Assembly (NCBI RefSeq): GCF_022682495.2
Contig: NC_071391.1
Location: forward strand, 127,205,896 to 127,269,895
Direction of reading: 5' to 3'
Source: Desmodus rotundus
Taxonomy: Eukaryota; Chordata; Mammalia; Chiroptera; Phyllostomidae
Length of the DNA: 64,000 nucleotides
The translations under genes were made by a program, and so were the position numbers. Shown here in pieces: positions 11,951-23,770 of this stretch (the first letter of the stretch is position 1; every line of letters starts with the position of its first letter). The notes beneath the pieces were generated by a model, which searched no databases, was not told where the DNA came from, and worked only from the letters and a program-made list of their open reading frames with translations.

Positions 11951-13615
11951 CTAAATGAAGTTTTTGTTAAAAATTTTAGTTCTGTCATTATTACACATCC
12001 TCATTATCTGATTCAATATTTGCTTAGATTGTCTGTCACTTTGGACCATGTCAGTGATGCTGTGAGGGGTTTGTTTGATTCTCATTTGCTTTTGTGGACA
12101 CTGCCTTGGAAAGCTTTACAAAGCATTGCTTATGACCAAGTATGATCCCACCAAAGATAATCCTCGGAGACAGTTAAAATAAAATGAGACAGTTATTTTC
12201 TGTGACATGCTGATAAATGTTTAACAATCAGCTTTCCAGAAAAATTTCTTCTTTGTGGATTTGTTAATTTCCATGGTGTAAATTCTCCTGTCATAGTTTA
12301 TATCAAACTACCAACATGATGTTAACCAGTTTGTAAAATTCCTGAATATTTATCAGTCTGATCTTAGGAGATAGTCCGAGGTGGACCTTGCTCCGGCTGC
12401 TCTGTATCTCATGAATCATCATCTTACTTGTCTGTGTAATCTCCAATTCCTTCAGCCATGTCTCATCTAGTGTAGCTATTATCTGGAGCTGTGCTTTAGA
12501 ATAATCTCCAGCACGGTTATGGTTCTATGAGCTTTGTGAAAATCTGGCTAGACAGAAACTGTTTAAGCTGTAAAAATATATGATGGCATGCTCTCAGAGG
12601 CAGTTACCCAGAGTTGGACTCTTGTGCAGTGAAGAGAAATGGCTACTCATACCATAATGAGACAGCTGGGCAGAGCAGTTTTGGCAACCATGTTCGGCCC
12701 TGGTACTGGTTACAGAAGGGGAGAACCCTTCTCTAATATAAAAGGGAGTCATATGTGGAAACTAAGATTCTAATAGTTACCAGGAGATTAGTGGTGATGA
12801 ACCTGAATTAAATGTCTTAGTATTGAGTGTTCAGTCCTGAAAAGTTGTGTGGAATACAGATCCTTTTCTCCCCCTGTACTTCTCCTACCTGAGCATCATC
12901 CTTCTGATCCTGTCACCAGCTTGCTTTGCATTTTTTCCCCTTTGTTTTATATCATAAAGAGCTTTCTTTTGAGATCATTTCTAGTTCATACTTGCTCAGA
13001 CTTCCCTGTAGATACCCTGTGGATTAAAAAAAAGGAATTATGCAAACATCTGGTGATGGTGGTTATGATTGTTGTCTTATGAATTCTCTTGGGAATCTGT
13101 AGTTTAGGAATTCAAGGTCCATTTTAACTTCTTGATTCCATAAGTTAAATGTTGCTGCTAGATCTCAAGATGAGGTGGGAGCATGTCTTTGCACCACTGG
13201 ACTGGAGACTGAAGCGCACTTCCTTCAGGCAGCTTTTTATTCAATGGACTCCAGTGGTTTCTCACAACTGTGTACAATTCCTCACTAAGGAAGGTTTGTC
13301 ACACAGGTCAGAAATTCAAAATGGCTTATAAATAAATGTGAAAAATTAATTTCCAAGCCAATTTTCTTTTCAGGGCAGTCATGTAAAGACAGGGCCTCTG
13401 GGGTGAGTGGGAGAACACCTGTGTGTTCGCTGGCTGGGCAGAAAGCTCTCCTAATGACAGAGGAAGTAGCCACATAAAGAATAAAATCTTACCAGCAGGG
13501 CTGTCGAACAAGGTGAAGCAGAAACATTTGTACTGGAGAATCCTTTGACAAAAGGAAACTACATGTAAAGATTAGGAGATGATTGTGTCCTCTCATGTGT
13601 TGAGTCAGTTTGATT
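11951..13615. other. Intergenic, no recognisable element
   Basis: AT-rich non-coding DNA. No gene or confident repeat was seen. Short open frames at 12849-13082 and 13149-13511 have no domain content. Confidence 0.4.
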
Positions 13616-13619
13616 TTTG

Positions 13620-13975
13620 ACACTTAACAAACAACTCCAAATCTTCATGACTTAAAACAACCACCATTGTTTTATTCATGGTTCTGGGGGTTAGCAGTTT
13701 GGTCTGGGTTCAGTTGAGTAGTTCTGGGATTTGGCCCAGATCACTCATGATCTGTGGTCAGCTATTGGGTCAGTTGGGTTCTGGCTGGTCCAAGATGGCC
13801 TCGGCTGGGATGGATTAGCTCTGTTCCACATAATCACTCATCCCTCCAGAGGCTAGTCTGCTGCTCTTCACATCGTGGCCTTCCAGGGGACTCAGAACCA
13901 GCACCGCGTAACTTCTGTTGGAATCTGTTGGTCATGCTGAGTCACAAATCCCGATCAGTTTCTAGGACTGGGGAC
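13620..13975 (-). mobile_element. MLT1-type LTR (ERVL-MaLR), antisense
   Basis: The plus strand begins 'aacaaacaactccaaatctt', then 'cttaaaacaaccaccattgt' and 'tcatggttctgggggttagc', which is the reverse of the 3' half of MLT1 LTRs. It continues with 'tggtccaagatggcctcggc'. It is old and has no internal retroviral sequence. Confidence 0.55.
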
Positions 13976-15115
13976 ACAGACTCTGCCTCTTGATGAGAGG
14001 AACGCAATAGCACATGGCACAGTGTTGTGCGCATGTAGGTGTAAATAATTGCAGCCACTTTTGCCAACATTTACCACAGGTTCATCTGTGTTTAGAGAAG
14101 GCATCATCACTGTCATTGCTAGGGTGGTTTTTTTTTTGGTATTTTTCTTATTGCTTTCCAAAGTACAAGTTAGGCCAACTAATAGAGGTAACCGACAATG
14201 ATTCTGTTGAAGATTCATTTTCGGCCTTTAGTAGTTTGTTCTGTTATTAACTGAGCATGTTGCTACCCAAGAGGAAAAATAATGTAGGCTGGTCTTTAAA
14301 ACTATGCTGTTATAAAATGAGCAAAGATATTTATTTTCCATTCATAAATTCATATTTAGTAGGCTTATATTTATTTTTTAAAATTCCTTTTCTCTTTTCA
14401 TACATTATCACACTGTAATTTCCGTAGTTCATGTGAACCTAATGTAACCTTACTGTGCGATATTAGAGACCTGAACATAGTATACTGTAAGACTCATGGC
14501 ATGAATAAAAATGCTTTGTGATATGACAAGAGTATAAAGTTCTAGATTGTGAATTTTTTAGTAAAACATGATAATCTTTAAACACTAAATCTTTCAAGTA
14601 GCGTCCTGGAACCCTCATTATTATCCATTCTATGATACCGGTTATAGTTTCTATTATATGTATTTTTTATACACTAGGTTTTGTTTATTGATATTTTATT
14701 CTTCTATCATATAATTTGTAATGAGAATTGGATGGGATTATATAAATGTAGAGGGGCATTACAGATACCTAGCACACCAGCTCCGCAACCAGTCATATCT
14801 GGCCTGATGGGCCATGGCACACCTTTTGCGTGTTGAAACAGGACAGTCATTTAGGCCATAATGTTAATGAATCCTCTTGGGTTGAGCAGTGTACAATCTA
14901 CACAACTCCACCTGGTGACCCTGCACTGGCACTCAGGGTGGATGCCAGTGATGAGGGCTTGACCTGGTGAGGGTATGGTTATTGGGCACTGGCAGAGGAG
15001 AGTGCTTGGTGGCACTCGGAGTGATGGGAGGTGGTCCAGAGGAGCTCCCTTCAGGACACCATGCAGCTGATGGTCTGCATTACCTGTTTCTAAGGCCAGG
15101 AAAGGAAAGGGTGCT
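13976..15115. other. Intergenic, no recognisable element
   Basis: Non-coding sequence with AT-rich stretches at 14.3-14.75 kb and a more balanced block at 14.76-15.1 kb. No gene was seen. Confidence 0.4.
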
Positions 15116-15119
15116 ATGC

Positions 15120-15290
15120 TGGAGTTGGGAGAGCTGGGCTCTGGTCATAGCTTCATCACTACTGTGGCATCTCAGGAGGTTTTTCATCACAGGGAAGCCT
15201 GTCTCTTCTCTCACATGTGAAGATACGTAGTTAGCTTACAAGACTTGTGGAGACAGAATGAGATGTACTTGTAAAAACACTGTGAAAGAG
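15120..15290 (-). mobile_element. MIR SINE, antisense
   Basis: 'gctgggctctggtcatagct', 'catctcaggaggtttttcat' and 'atgtgaagatacgtagttag' follow the reversed MIR order (variable region, 'cctcag', 'catctgtaaaatg'). It is diverged. Confidence 0.45.
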
Positions 15291-16785
15291 ACTGGTATGA
15301 ATGCAATCTTCTCTCTGCCATCGTGAAAGGGAAAAGTAAACAGCTCATCCCTGGAAGAGTGAATCTTTCTAATGACCATTGTCCAGTTTGTTTATGTGGT
15401 GAACTGGTATGGGGACAACTTTGGTCGCATGCCACTGACCCTGCCTGAGCCAGTTATCATAATTAAGCCATTGGTAACATGTACATTTACTGACCTTGTC
15501 TCCCCTTGTAGACTCTTTCTCAGACTTAGAACTTGAGGAGTTCAAGGCTGACCCGTTGTGGGCAGAGACATGGTGTGCCCTCCCCTGACTTGTCCTTGAC
15601 CACTTGATGAAGTGTACGGTCAAATCTGTGTCAACAAAAATGTTACCACGAAGACTAGTGATAGGTGATGAAAAGGTTTTTTGTAAGCTTGTTGGGCAAT
15701 TTGGTGCTGCTTTTGATCAAAGTGGATTTTGAAATTCTTGCATGAGTTTAGTTTCTCATGGAGAGACACAGAAAGTCTCAAACTCTTTAAAAACAAAATA
15801 CAATCCAAATAACATCTTGGTCATTGCAAATGACCTTTGGGTCCATGTTTTGATGCCTGACATTTCTAGGTTTCAGAGTGAACAGAATTGAAAGGGAGCA
15901 CATCTGGGATCTGGAGTGCCCTGATACGAAGGCTGGGGCTGGGGGGAGTGGGGTGGTGGCTGTCTCGCCTCTCGGGTTTGGTCATGGGAATTTTCATAAA
16001 AATTCAAGGAAAATGGGTGCTCTCAGGAATGCTTGTAGTAAAGCCAATATTAGTATACTAGTAAATCAACACCTGGTTATCTGCCAGAAGGTTTAGTCCT
16101 AGGAGTTGGTGAGTACCAAAGACTAGGAAACAGCCTTTTGCCTTGACAGCCTTAAACATTTAGTTGTGACAAGACTACAGCATATGACCTTGTTTATTCA
16201 CAGGAATATAATCAAGAATTAAAGTAGTGCATTGTAGTTAATTACAAACTGTGTGTGCCATAGTGCTTGAGAAAATACCGATTTTAAGTCGTCTTCATAG
16301 CATTGAAGTTAAAGTAGACTTGGCAATTTTCTGGCTTATCTGGTTCCTGCATCCACTAGATCTCTCAGTCAAGCAGCCAGTTAAAATATTTTAAATATGT
16401 ATGCTCGTGCGGCAGGTACGCATGTGCAACTCAGAGTTTCATCCTGAGGTGGGGCAGTTACGAAAGCATGAGTTTCAGCTGCCGGCAACACAGCCCTGCA
16501 AACTGATAACCCAAGGTCTGTGGTCTATTTTTATTTTTTTGGAATGAAGAAGAGCAATGCCAACATTCCATTATTTATGAACATGGTCAAAGAAAAGAGA
16601 AACAGTGAAATTTCACAGCTTTCAAAGAATAATTTATTTTGACTCCACATAGGACCTTTGTCTCACAGGATGTTCCCTTCCCCGTGGACGCCTCGGGCAA
16701 CCCTGCTACTACGTTACATTGATGCCTTGTAGGGCAGCGGGAAGAGCTGGCAGACCCTGGTCATGAGTGTGCACTGGACTTGGGA
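15291..16785. other. Intergenic, includes a CpG-bearing non-repetitive block
   Basis: No repeat was recognised. The part at about 16240-16520 has several CpGs and no repeat character, and is flagged as a possible conserved element. Confidence 0.35.
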
Positions 16786-16789
16786 GGCA

Positions 16790-16920
16790 TTTATTCATTG
16801 ATCAGGAATGAATCAAAGGCCTGCATTGCGCCCTGTACTCTGGAACCCTAGGTGCTGTGGGCAAAGCTGAGCTTTAAAATGGAGACTGTCCTCAAGGGAT
16901 TTGCTGATGCACTGACGTAA
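16790..16920 (+). mobile_element. L2-like fragment
   Basis: 'ttcattgatcaggaatgaat' followed by 'ctggaaccctaggtgctgtg' and 'gagactgtcctcaagggatt' resembles the L2 'attcattcattcaa...aggcactggggat...ccctgccctca' text. It is weak and short. Confidence 0.35.
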
Positions 16921-16984
16921 TAAAAATAGGGACCCACTTATAAGACATATCTTAGAAGAAGATGCTTATAAGCATCGTCTACTA

Positions 16985-17290
16985 AGTTGTTCAGAATTCA
17001 GATTTAGGCTAAGAACACAGCTTCCATTTAACTTGTGCTAACTTTGCACTAGACCCCAGGCTTAAATACTTTACTTATCTAATCTGTGAAATTTATACTA
17101 ATGGTACAAGGTAACTCTGATTCTCTTCATTTTGTGGATGGAAAAGCTGTGGCTTAGAGAAGATGGATTGAATCAGCCCGAGCTCACATAGCTGGTAACA
17201 ATTAGGCCCTGAATTCACTACAAGTGCCGTGGCTCTAAAGCCAGCACCCCTCTATTTAGGTGAAGCACTGCTTTGGAAAGCTAGGGCAGC
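16985..17290 (+). mobile_element. MIR SINE
   Basis: In order: 'aacttgtgctaactttgcac', 'aatactttacttatctaatc', 'ggtaactctgattctcttca', 'ttgtggatggaaaagctgtg', 'agctcacatagctggtaac' and 'cagcacccctctatttagg'. This is nearly the full MIR in sense orientation. Confidence 0.6.
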
Positions 17291-19725
17291 TAGTAGAGGG
17301 GACCAACCACAAATAGCAGGCTAAGGCTGGTTGACTGGTGGGCAGGGGAGAGGAGCCCTCCCTCTGTTGCCTTGGTGACCCTGGAGGTGGTGGTGCCTTA
17401 TTTGTTTCTGCTGAATGTTCCTGCTGAGTCACTCCAACCTTATTGTGGCCAAATTCCCTGCACTAATTTTTTTTTTTTTCATTTTTGTAGCTCTGAGTTA
17501 GCTGGAAATAGCTTAGCTTTCATGTCAGTTTTTAAAGTAAGTTTTAAAAGAAATCATTTAATTTGTCATATAAACTAGGATAATTATGAGTAAAAGGAGA
17601 CTTTGTTAGTAATTATGCCAGCACTATCCTGGGAACCAGAGTCTTATGATCACCCTACTGGTATGAGAACAAGGGACACAGTTAACACGGAAATAAAACA
17701 AGAACATATTCGGGACAGGGAGCAAGCAAATGGAGTGAATGTCATCTCCTACAGCAAAGGTTATCTCCTATCTGATGGTAGTGAGTGTGTTTGGGAAACT
17801 TAGTCCCTCAACTCAAATTCATCCCATAATAACCCAAGGCAGCTCTGATGTCCCATGTCAGAGTGACAGGGTTATGTGGAAACCTCTTGCTTACTGCCAA
17901 AATTCGTGAATTTGGACTGTTCTAACTTACAGCAATTAAAGAATTTATTCTTGAAGATCTTCTAATGTACTTACCTAAAATTTATAAATTGGACCATAAT
18001 AAGAAACACTGGAGTTTCTCTTAACAAGTAATCTAACCAAATATTGTAATAATCTGAAAAATAGTCACATATTGCTGATCTGAGGCCCCAAAAGAATAGA
18101 TGAGGAGGAGTGGGGATGGAGGAGGCACGGGCAGAAAGCGGGGAGTGAGGAGGGGAGGACAGTGTAGATGGCTTGAAGCCAACAATCCGGGGACACCTTC
18201 CAATGTGACAGTGGACTTCTGACCCAGGCCACTTCTGTTTTCCATCCCTGACCCTCTTGTCATTTGTTCTCTTTGGGCTGACAAATGGATGTTGACTTAT
18301 GACAGCATCATTGATCAAATGACACATTGTTTTGTGTTATGTCTGCTTGTATAAAAAAATACATAAAAATGCTTTTTGGATTAACTTGACAGGACCAGTT
18401 TAGATAGCAGCTTCCCAGTCCTAAATCTTTCTGAGAATGACAGGAAGATTCCCTTTTTCTAAAACATGAGTCATTTCATCACTAATCCCCCAAATGATGC
18501 TTTCTCTGAGACCAGGCTTCAGGCTTCTCAACAACTTTTATCAAACTACTCGTTATTGGGGGTGGGGGGGTTTTCCAGAGAGATTCCCAGTGAAGTCAAC
18601 ATTACTTTGGAGTCTTTTATTTTATATTGTAAGTCCATGAAAATTTTACATTCTATTTTTACAATATAGCCACATTTGATTTACTGTCAACTTTTACAAA
18701 ATATCTTTAATAAGAGCTATATGCAAATAAGTGCCACTTTTATTGTGCAGTTTGACATTACCTCTGGCATAATGTCACATCCTTCTTCTGGGGAATGAGG
18801 GAATAAAACCAAGCCACAGCAGCTGACAGCAGGGAGGAGTTTATCATTTGGTCAGTTGCTGATCTAGGGTTTTGATTGTAAAAGTCAAATAAATGCCTGG
18901 ACATATTCATTTTGTTTCAAAAGTCTACACACAAATACCTCAGCAGACCATAAAACACAGGTCCAGATAAGCAAGTTATTCTGACAATGTTATTGTGCAC
19001 CATATTGACCTGCAAGGAACCAGGGAGGGAAAAGGAGGAGGGAAATATACTACAGTCTCTGTACTAACCACATAAAACCTGCAGTGAATCCTTTCTCCGA
19101 ATGGCTCCATCATCTCAAATGTTCATTGTTTTTTTTTATCAAAAGAATAAATTACAATGTGGGATTCCAATATATGGTAGGATTAAAATAAAGTCACAAG
19201 CATTTATATGAAGATTCTTAATAATTCTGCTCTTCTCCTTTTGTTGACACAGCCCTCTTTTTTCTTCTCTGAGACAAGGACAGACAGATGTGAGCTCTGG
19301 TATTCTTGGAGTAGGCTAAAAAGCAGGTCTGTGTTCAAATTCTCTTGATTTTCTGATAAGAATACCATTAACCTCAGGATAAATTTGTTGACATACTATA
19401 GTCCTTCTATATGCATTGCTCTCAGCATCCTAAAAATGATAACAAGTAGAAAACAAAAAATAAATGACCACTGCTAAAACCAAAACAAAACACTATAAAA
19501 CTTAAGATGTTGGTAACATTAAAGTAAGAAAAAAGCAAAATTGATTTTAGAAAACATTTTTCATTTTCTTTAAATTTTAAGTAAATGTGTTGATGTAGAT
19601 AATCCAATTTATCTTTCACAGTGGAATCCTTCCCTATTTATTTAGTCACTGGAATCCAATCTTGTCGCATGAGAAATGTTGCTCCCCCAATGAGTACAAT
19701 TCCTAGAATCTTCTCTGAGAATGAA
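17291..19725. other. Intergenic, mostly unique
   Basis: No gene or confident repeat. Around 18720-18800 there is an octamer-like 'atgcaaat' in a non-repetitive block. The purine-rich stretch at 18090-18170 is low complexity. Confidence 0.35.
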
Positions 19726-19729
19726 TGAA

Positions 19730-19885
19730 CACAAATTCCATTCATTACCCAGACCTCTACTAAGTCTACTATGTCTTAGGTCTTGGGGTTGATGCTGAAT
19801 AGTTGAAAATGGATGAGACATATTCCTTGTCTTCTGACATCACAGTCTAGAGACGAGACGGACAGCTAAGGCATGCTGGACTGTT
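19730..19885 (+). mobile_element. L2-like fragment
   Basis: 'gacctctactaagtctacta' and 'ggtcttggggttgatgctga', then 'acatcacagtctagagacga', match the L2 pattern for 'acctactatgtgcc...ggggatac...gagcttacagtct'. It is diverged. Confidence 0.4.
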
Positions 19886-19953
19886 AGGATAACTTCACCA
19901 AAGCTGGAAACTATATTTTCCAGGATAATCTTCCTTGACTGGTTTTCTAAAAT

Positions 19954-19975
19954 AACAACAACAACAACAACAACA
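19954..19975. repeat. (AAC)n microsatellite
   Basis: Seven perfect AAC units. Likely length-variable. Confidence 0.95.
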
Positions 19976-20039
19976 GCCTGCATGTGTGATTTGGCTGACA
20001 GAAATGAAGCAGAATTCATTGCTCTCAGAAGGTCTTCAT

Positions 20040-20510
20040 TGTCAGTTGTGGTGATGGATAGATACAGAGGTGCCTGATGGGCTCCAGCCTGTTTTCTCCT
20101 ACAAATTCCATATACTGGCCTTCAAATAGTGGCTCCAGGCCCACCACCAAATGCTTGGCTAGGGACTCACCTAGGCTGCAGCTGTGCAGAGAAAATTTCT
20201 TCCCCAGAGAGCCAGTTTCCAGAGACTTCTTTATCAGCTCTCCCTTTGTGGTCTCACTTTGGTGGCTTCTTGCATTTTTCTTTAAGCTCCCACTGGTCCA
20301 CCTATACAATTATGCAAGGAGTCTGGCTAGAGACTGTTTTTCTGATCCTCAAACTTCCCTTTTCATATCATTTGTTCCCAAACTGAGAGCAAGAAAGGGA
20401 GCCATATTTGTATAGTCTAATTCTTATAATAAATTTGTTATTACCTTAATATTTATAATGGATCTGTTTTATTACTTGAATCCTATTCAAACTACTATAA
20501 GAGGATGTTA
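20040..20510 (+). other. Possible old LTR or other repeat
   Basis: The end of this block, 'ttcttataataaatttgtta' followed by 'gaatcctattcaaactacta', looks like the polyadenylation region of an old LTR. Frames of 85-112 codons on both strands (20025-20415) have no protein homology I recognise. Low confidence. Confidence 0.25.
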
Positions 20511-20519
20511 TAATGAAGG

Positions 20520-21040
20520 CAAGTAGTGCACACAAGGAAAGATCAGAAAGGAATGGCATCTCACCCAGGCTGGGTGGTGCACTGGGCATGGTCAGAGAAG
20601 GTTACCTGGGCAGGGCTGGCCTGCCAAAGCAGGAAAGGGCACTGCAGAGAGGAGGTGTGACTATTTCACAGCTGCAAATAATTCTGCATGACGTGATTAT
20701 AAGATGCCTGTTGAGAGTTGTAGTAGGATGTAGACAGGAGCCAGATCATGAAATCATTCTTCACCTGGCCAAGAAGCCTATGTTTTATGGACAGTGGAGT
20801 CCTTTGGAGTACTTTTAAGCAGGGAAAGGACTGAAGATATTTACTTTGGAAAATGTCTCTGGCAGATATGTAGAAACTGGATTGGAGATAAGCAAGATTA
20901 AAGGTAAGAGGACCAAGAGGGAGACTGTGGCATTGGTCCAAATAAAACACAAATGCAAACAAAACAACATGGGCACCACTAATGCAGAGGAACAGGGACA
21001 GGAGAGAAACAGGGAAGAGCCTATAAGGGGCTGAGGGAGG
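20520..21040 (+). mobile_element. L2 LINE fragment
   Basis: It follows the L2 3' text: 'gtcagagaaggttacctggg', 'ggatgtagacaggagccaga', 'gaagcctatgttttatggac', 'gtcctttggagtacttttaa', 'gcagggaaaggactgaagat', then 'gtggcattggtccaaataaa'. It is diverged and non-coding. Confidence 0.55.
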
Positions 21041-21154
21041 AAATTTGTGAAAGAAGTTGAGGAGGGGTCACAGAGGTTGTAGGAGAATCAGAAAAGAGTG
21101 GGAGCAAAGGGAGGAGAGAACATTTAAAAGGATGGGAGAGGGAAAAATGTGGGA

Positions 21155-21318
21155 AAGAAGGGAAAGGGATGTAAATAACATGAATGAGGGACCCATGGAT
21201 GGAGCCAAGCGGGGTGGGATTGAGGGTGGGAGGTGGGTGTGGGTAGGGTGGGGGAAAGTGGTGGTGGGGAAATGGAGACAACTCTATTCAAACCTCAATA
21301 AGAAAAGACGAAAAAAAG
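21155..21318 (+). mobile_element. Bat L1 3' UTR fragment (G-rich)
   Basis: G-tract-rich 3' UTR ('gggtgggaggtgggtgtggg', 'ggtggtggggaaatggagac') ending 'aactctattcaaacctcaat' and an A-rich, degraded tail. It has the same architecture as 2704-2890 but is clearly more diverged. It is inserted in or near L2 sequence. Confidence 0.55.
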
Positions 21319-23640
21319 GAGAGGTAGTCAACATTGTCAAGAAATCAGGACACAAAATTGCCCTTTTTGACCATGTAGGCACCATTGGTGACCATAGATG
21401 AAATAATTCCGGTGGTATTTGTCTTATTATTGCTAGCTTTCTGGACACAGAAACTCTTGATAAAATTATATTGTGTATACATTGAACTTCTGCAGCTAAG
21501 GAACCAAGCAGTCTTTGCCCCAGTGATCAGCTAATTTCCCTCATTCATAGAGAACAGCACATCCAAACCTAAGAGAGAGTGTGCTGATCAAGGTCTCAGA
21601 AGACATCTCTTCAGCCCCTTCAAGAGAAGCCAATTCTGTTTGACTGTTATAAGTGGTGAGTCATTTAAAACCTTTCAATAACTTGTCAATACTTGAACAA
21701 TGATGAGAGAGAGGTGGGAAGAGAAATGGCTTTTATATAAATCTGATGCTTGCTTGGTTTTTGCCTCTTCAATCAGAAATCATTTTTTTTCTGATTTCTC
21801 TTGAGTGAACTGTCATCTTTCTTCATAAAACATAATTCACGGAGTGATTCTCCATCCATCTCTGCTGTGGGAATCCTGGCTGCTGCCATCAGCCCCAGGG
21901 CCTGGAGGAGAAAGTTAAAGCCACTCACCACCTTGATGGGAAAGACCACACAAGCCGAAACTCAGAGTATAACCTTCTTCTTCCTTATTAGCAGATGAAA
22001 TTAATTATGTGATACTCTCTCTGCTCCTTTTTGGCATTCAGTTCACAGAGATTCATTTTTTCATTTGCATTCTTCTGATGTTTTAACAAATGTTAATTTA
22101 TTTCTCTTTTGTTAAATCCATTCATTTCCTTTGGAGGAACCACAGTTCCCACGGAGCAGTCCCTGCCTCCCAGGGGCTTGTGACTAGGTGGCTTCTGCTC
22201 TTTGCTCTAGGTTAGCCAGTGGTTTGTTACAGAGGAGGCACATTTTGGGGCACCAAGTGCTTTCTTCTTGTACAGACAGATTGCAGACATGGAAATGGCT
22301 GCTCACACTTTGACCTTCTACTGTTGAAAGGCAACCCTCTCACTTGCCCATGATCCCCTCATCCTCAAAACATAGGCACAGAAGGCACAACCCACTAGAT
22401 TTTAAGAAATTTGAAGGCAGAGGCCATGCTTTGTTGGCCTTTCTCTCTCCAGTTCCAGGTATTGTGTCTGGCATATCTCAACGATAAAGGCAACTGTAAA
22501 GGTCTATTTATTTTGCTTCGGGAATGGGTGTAAAATCCTAGTTGTGTTTCATGATCTAAATTTTAGGACAGCCAATCATTCTCCCAAGTTTATCCTCCAA
22601 GGGGGTCCCTAATAAATGCTTCCATGTTCCTCAGATGAAGCTTGGTAGTTACTAGTTACTTTGTTAGCCAACTCAGCTCCAAGTCATTGTTGTTCCTAAA
22701 TGCCACACCACCAAATCACCTTACGATTTACTTCTCCAGGCTGCTGGCTTTTCCTTTATTAAGGATGACCCTGCCTCCTCTATTAGGTCTTCAAAAGCAC
22801 AGCTATGGTCAGGCTCTTTTATTGAATGATAGTGGAATAATGAAGGGCAGCCCCAAGTTTAATATGTACTGTCATCAGCAGGGGTCACTCCTGGGACCCA
22901 CAGGCACTAATTCTTGAGCCTGGAGATGGTTTTATCCTTTCTCAAACACAAACACCCATTTGTTTCAAGGGAACTCTAGAAAAAGCAGTTGAAATAGTCA
23001 GCAATATATTCCCCCAAGTTTGGGGTATTCTAATTTGAATAATGCTATTTGAGGGGCATTACTTATTAATCCTACTTTAGAACAGTTATTTACATCTTTA
23101 AGGGCCCAGTGTGGTTTACAAAGAATGGACCCAATTTACTCAACTAAAAATATGCGAACTTCAGCCTATACCATCTGCATTCACACTGGTGGGAAAATCG
23201 GTTTTCTCTGAGAACTGTCAATTTCTCCCAAATCAAGAAAGTCTATTTCTAAATCATCTAGTAATTCCAAAATAGCCATTTTCCCATTAAAATATAATCA
23301 AAACATTTAGAGTTTGTCTTCATTGGTATCTCATTATATATTTGTTGAATTAGTAAATGGATTTGAGAGCCCTGTGATTTAAAAAAAATATCGTTAATAG
23401 TTGCTTCTCAAACCATTGGCAAATAGAACAAATGACAATAGCAAGAGAAGTTAATCTAAAATTTTGCATCTTCAGCAATATTGTTGTTATTGCAGTTTGT
23501 GGAATAAGAGGTTCCAGTATCATATGCAAAATGGCTCATGAATTTTCCCTTTGTTCTTGTGTAGCTTCCTCCCTCTCATCATAGTACTAATGTGGGGACC
23601 CTGCTGCTACTAGGCGGGTAGATCTGTTACTCAGATGACA
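21319..23640. other. Intergenic, no confident element
   Basis: Non-coding. Open frames at 21801-21998 and 22642-22917 have no recognisable protein content. Confidence 0.35.
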
Positions 23641-23644
23641 CAGT

Positions 23645-23770
23645 GTATTTTGATGGGAACAGCATGAACCAGGAGCCAGGAATCATGGGTTCACATTCTG
23701 GATCTGTAACTACTTCTCAGTGATGTTGTAGAGTTCAATTCTTTGTGCAACAATTTCCTCATCTGTTTCT
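23645..23770 (-). mobile_element. MIR SINE, antisense
   Basis: 'accaggagccaggaatcatg', 'gttcacattctggatctgta' and 'caatttcctcatctgtttct' follow the reversed MIR. Confidence 0.5.

Noticed and set aside
19954..19975. Direct repeats that could suggest an array
   Set aside because: Simple (AAC)n microsatellite. No CRISPR-like spacer structure exists anywhere, and the genome is mammalian.
21021..21401. Frames of 86 and 114 codons on opposite strands rich in P/H or R/G/W
   Set aside because: They arise from purine-rich L1 3' UTR and flanking sequence, not from a gene.
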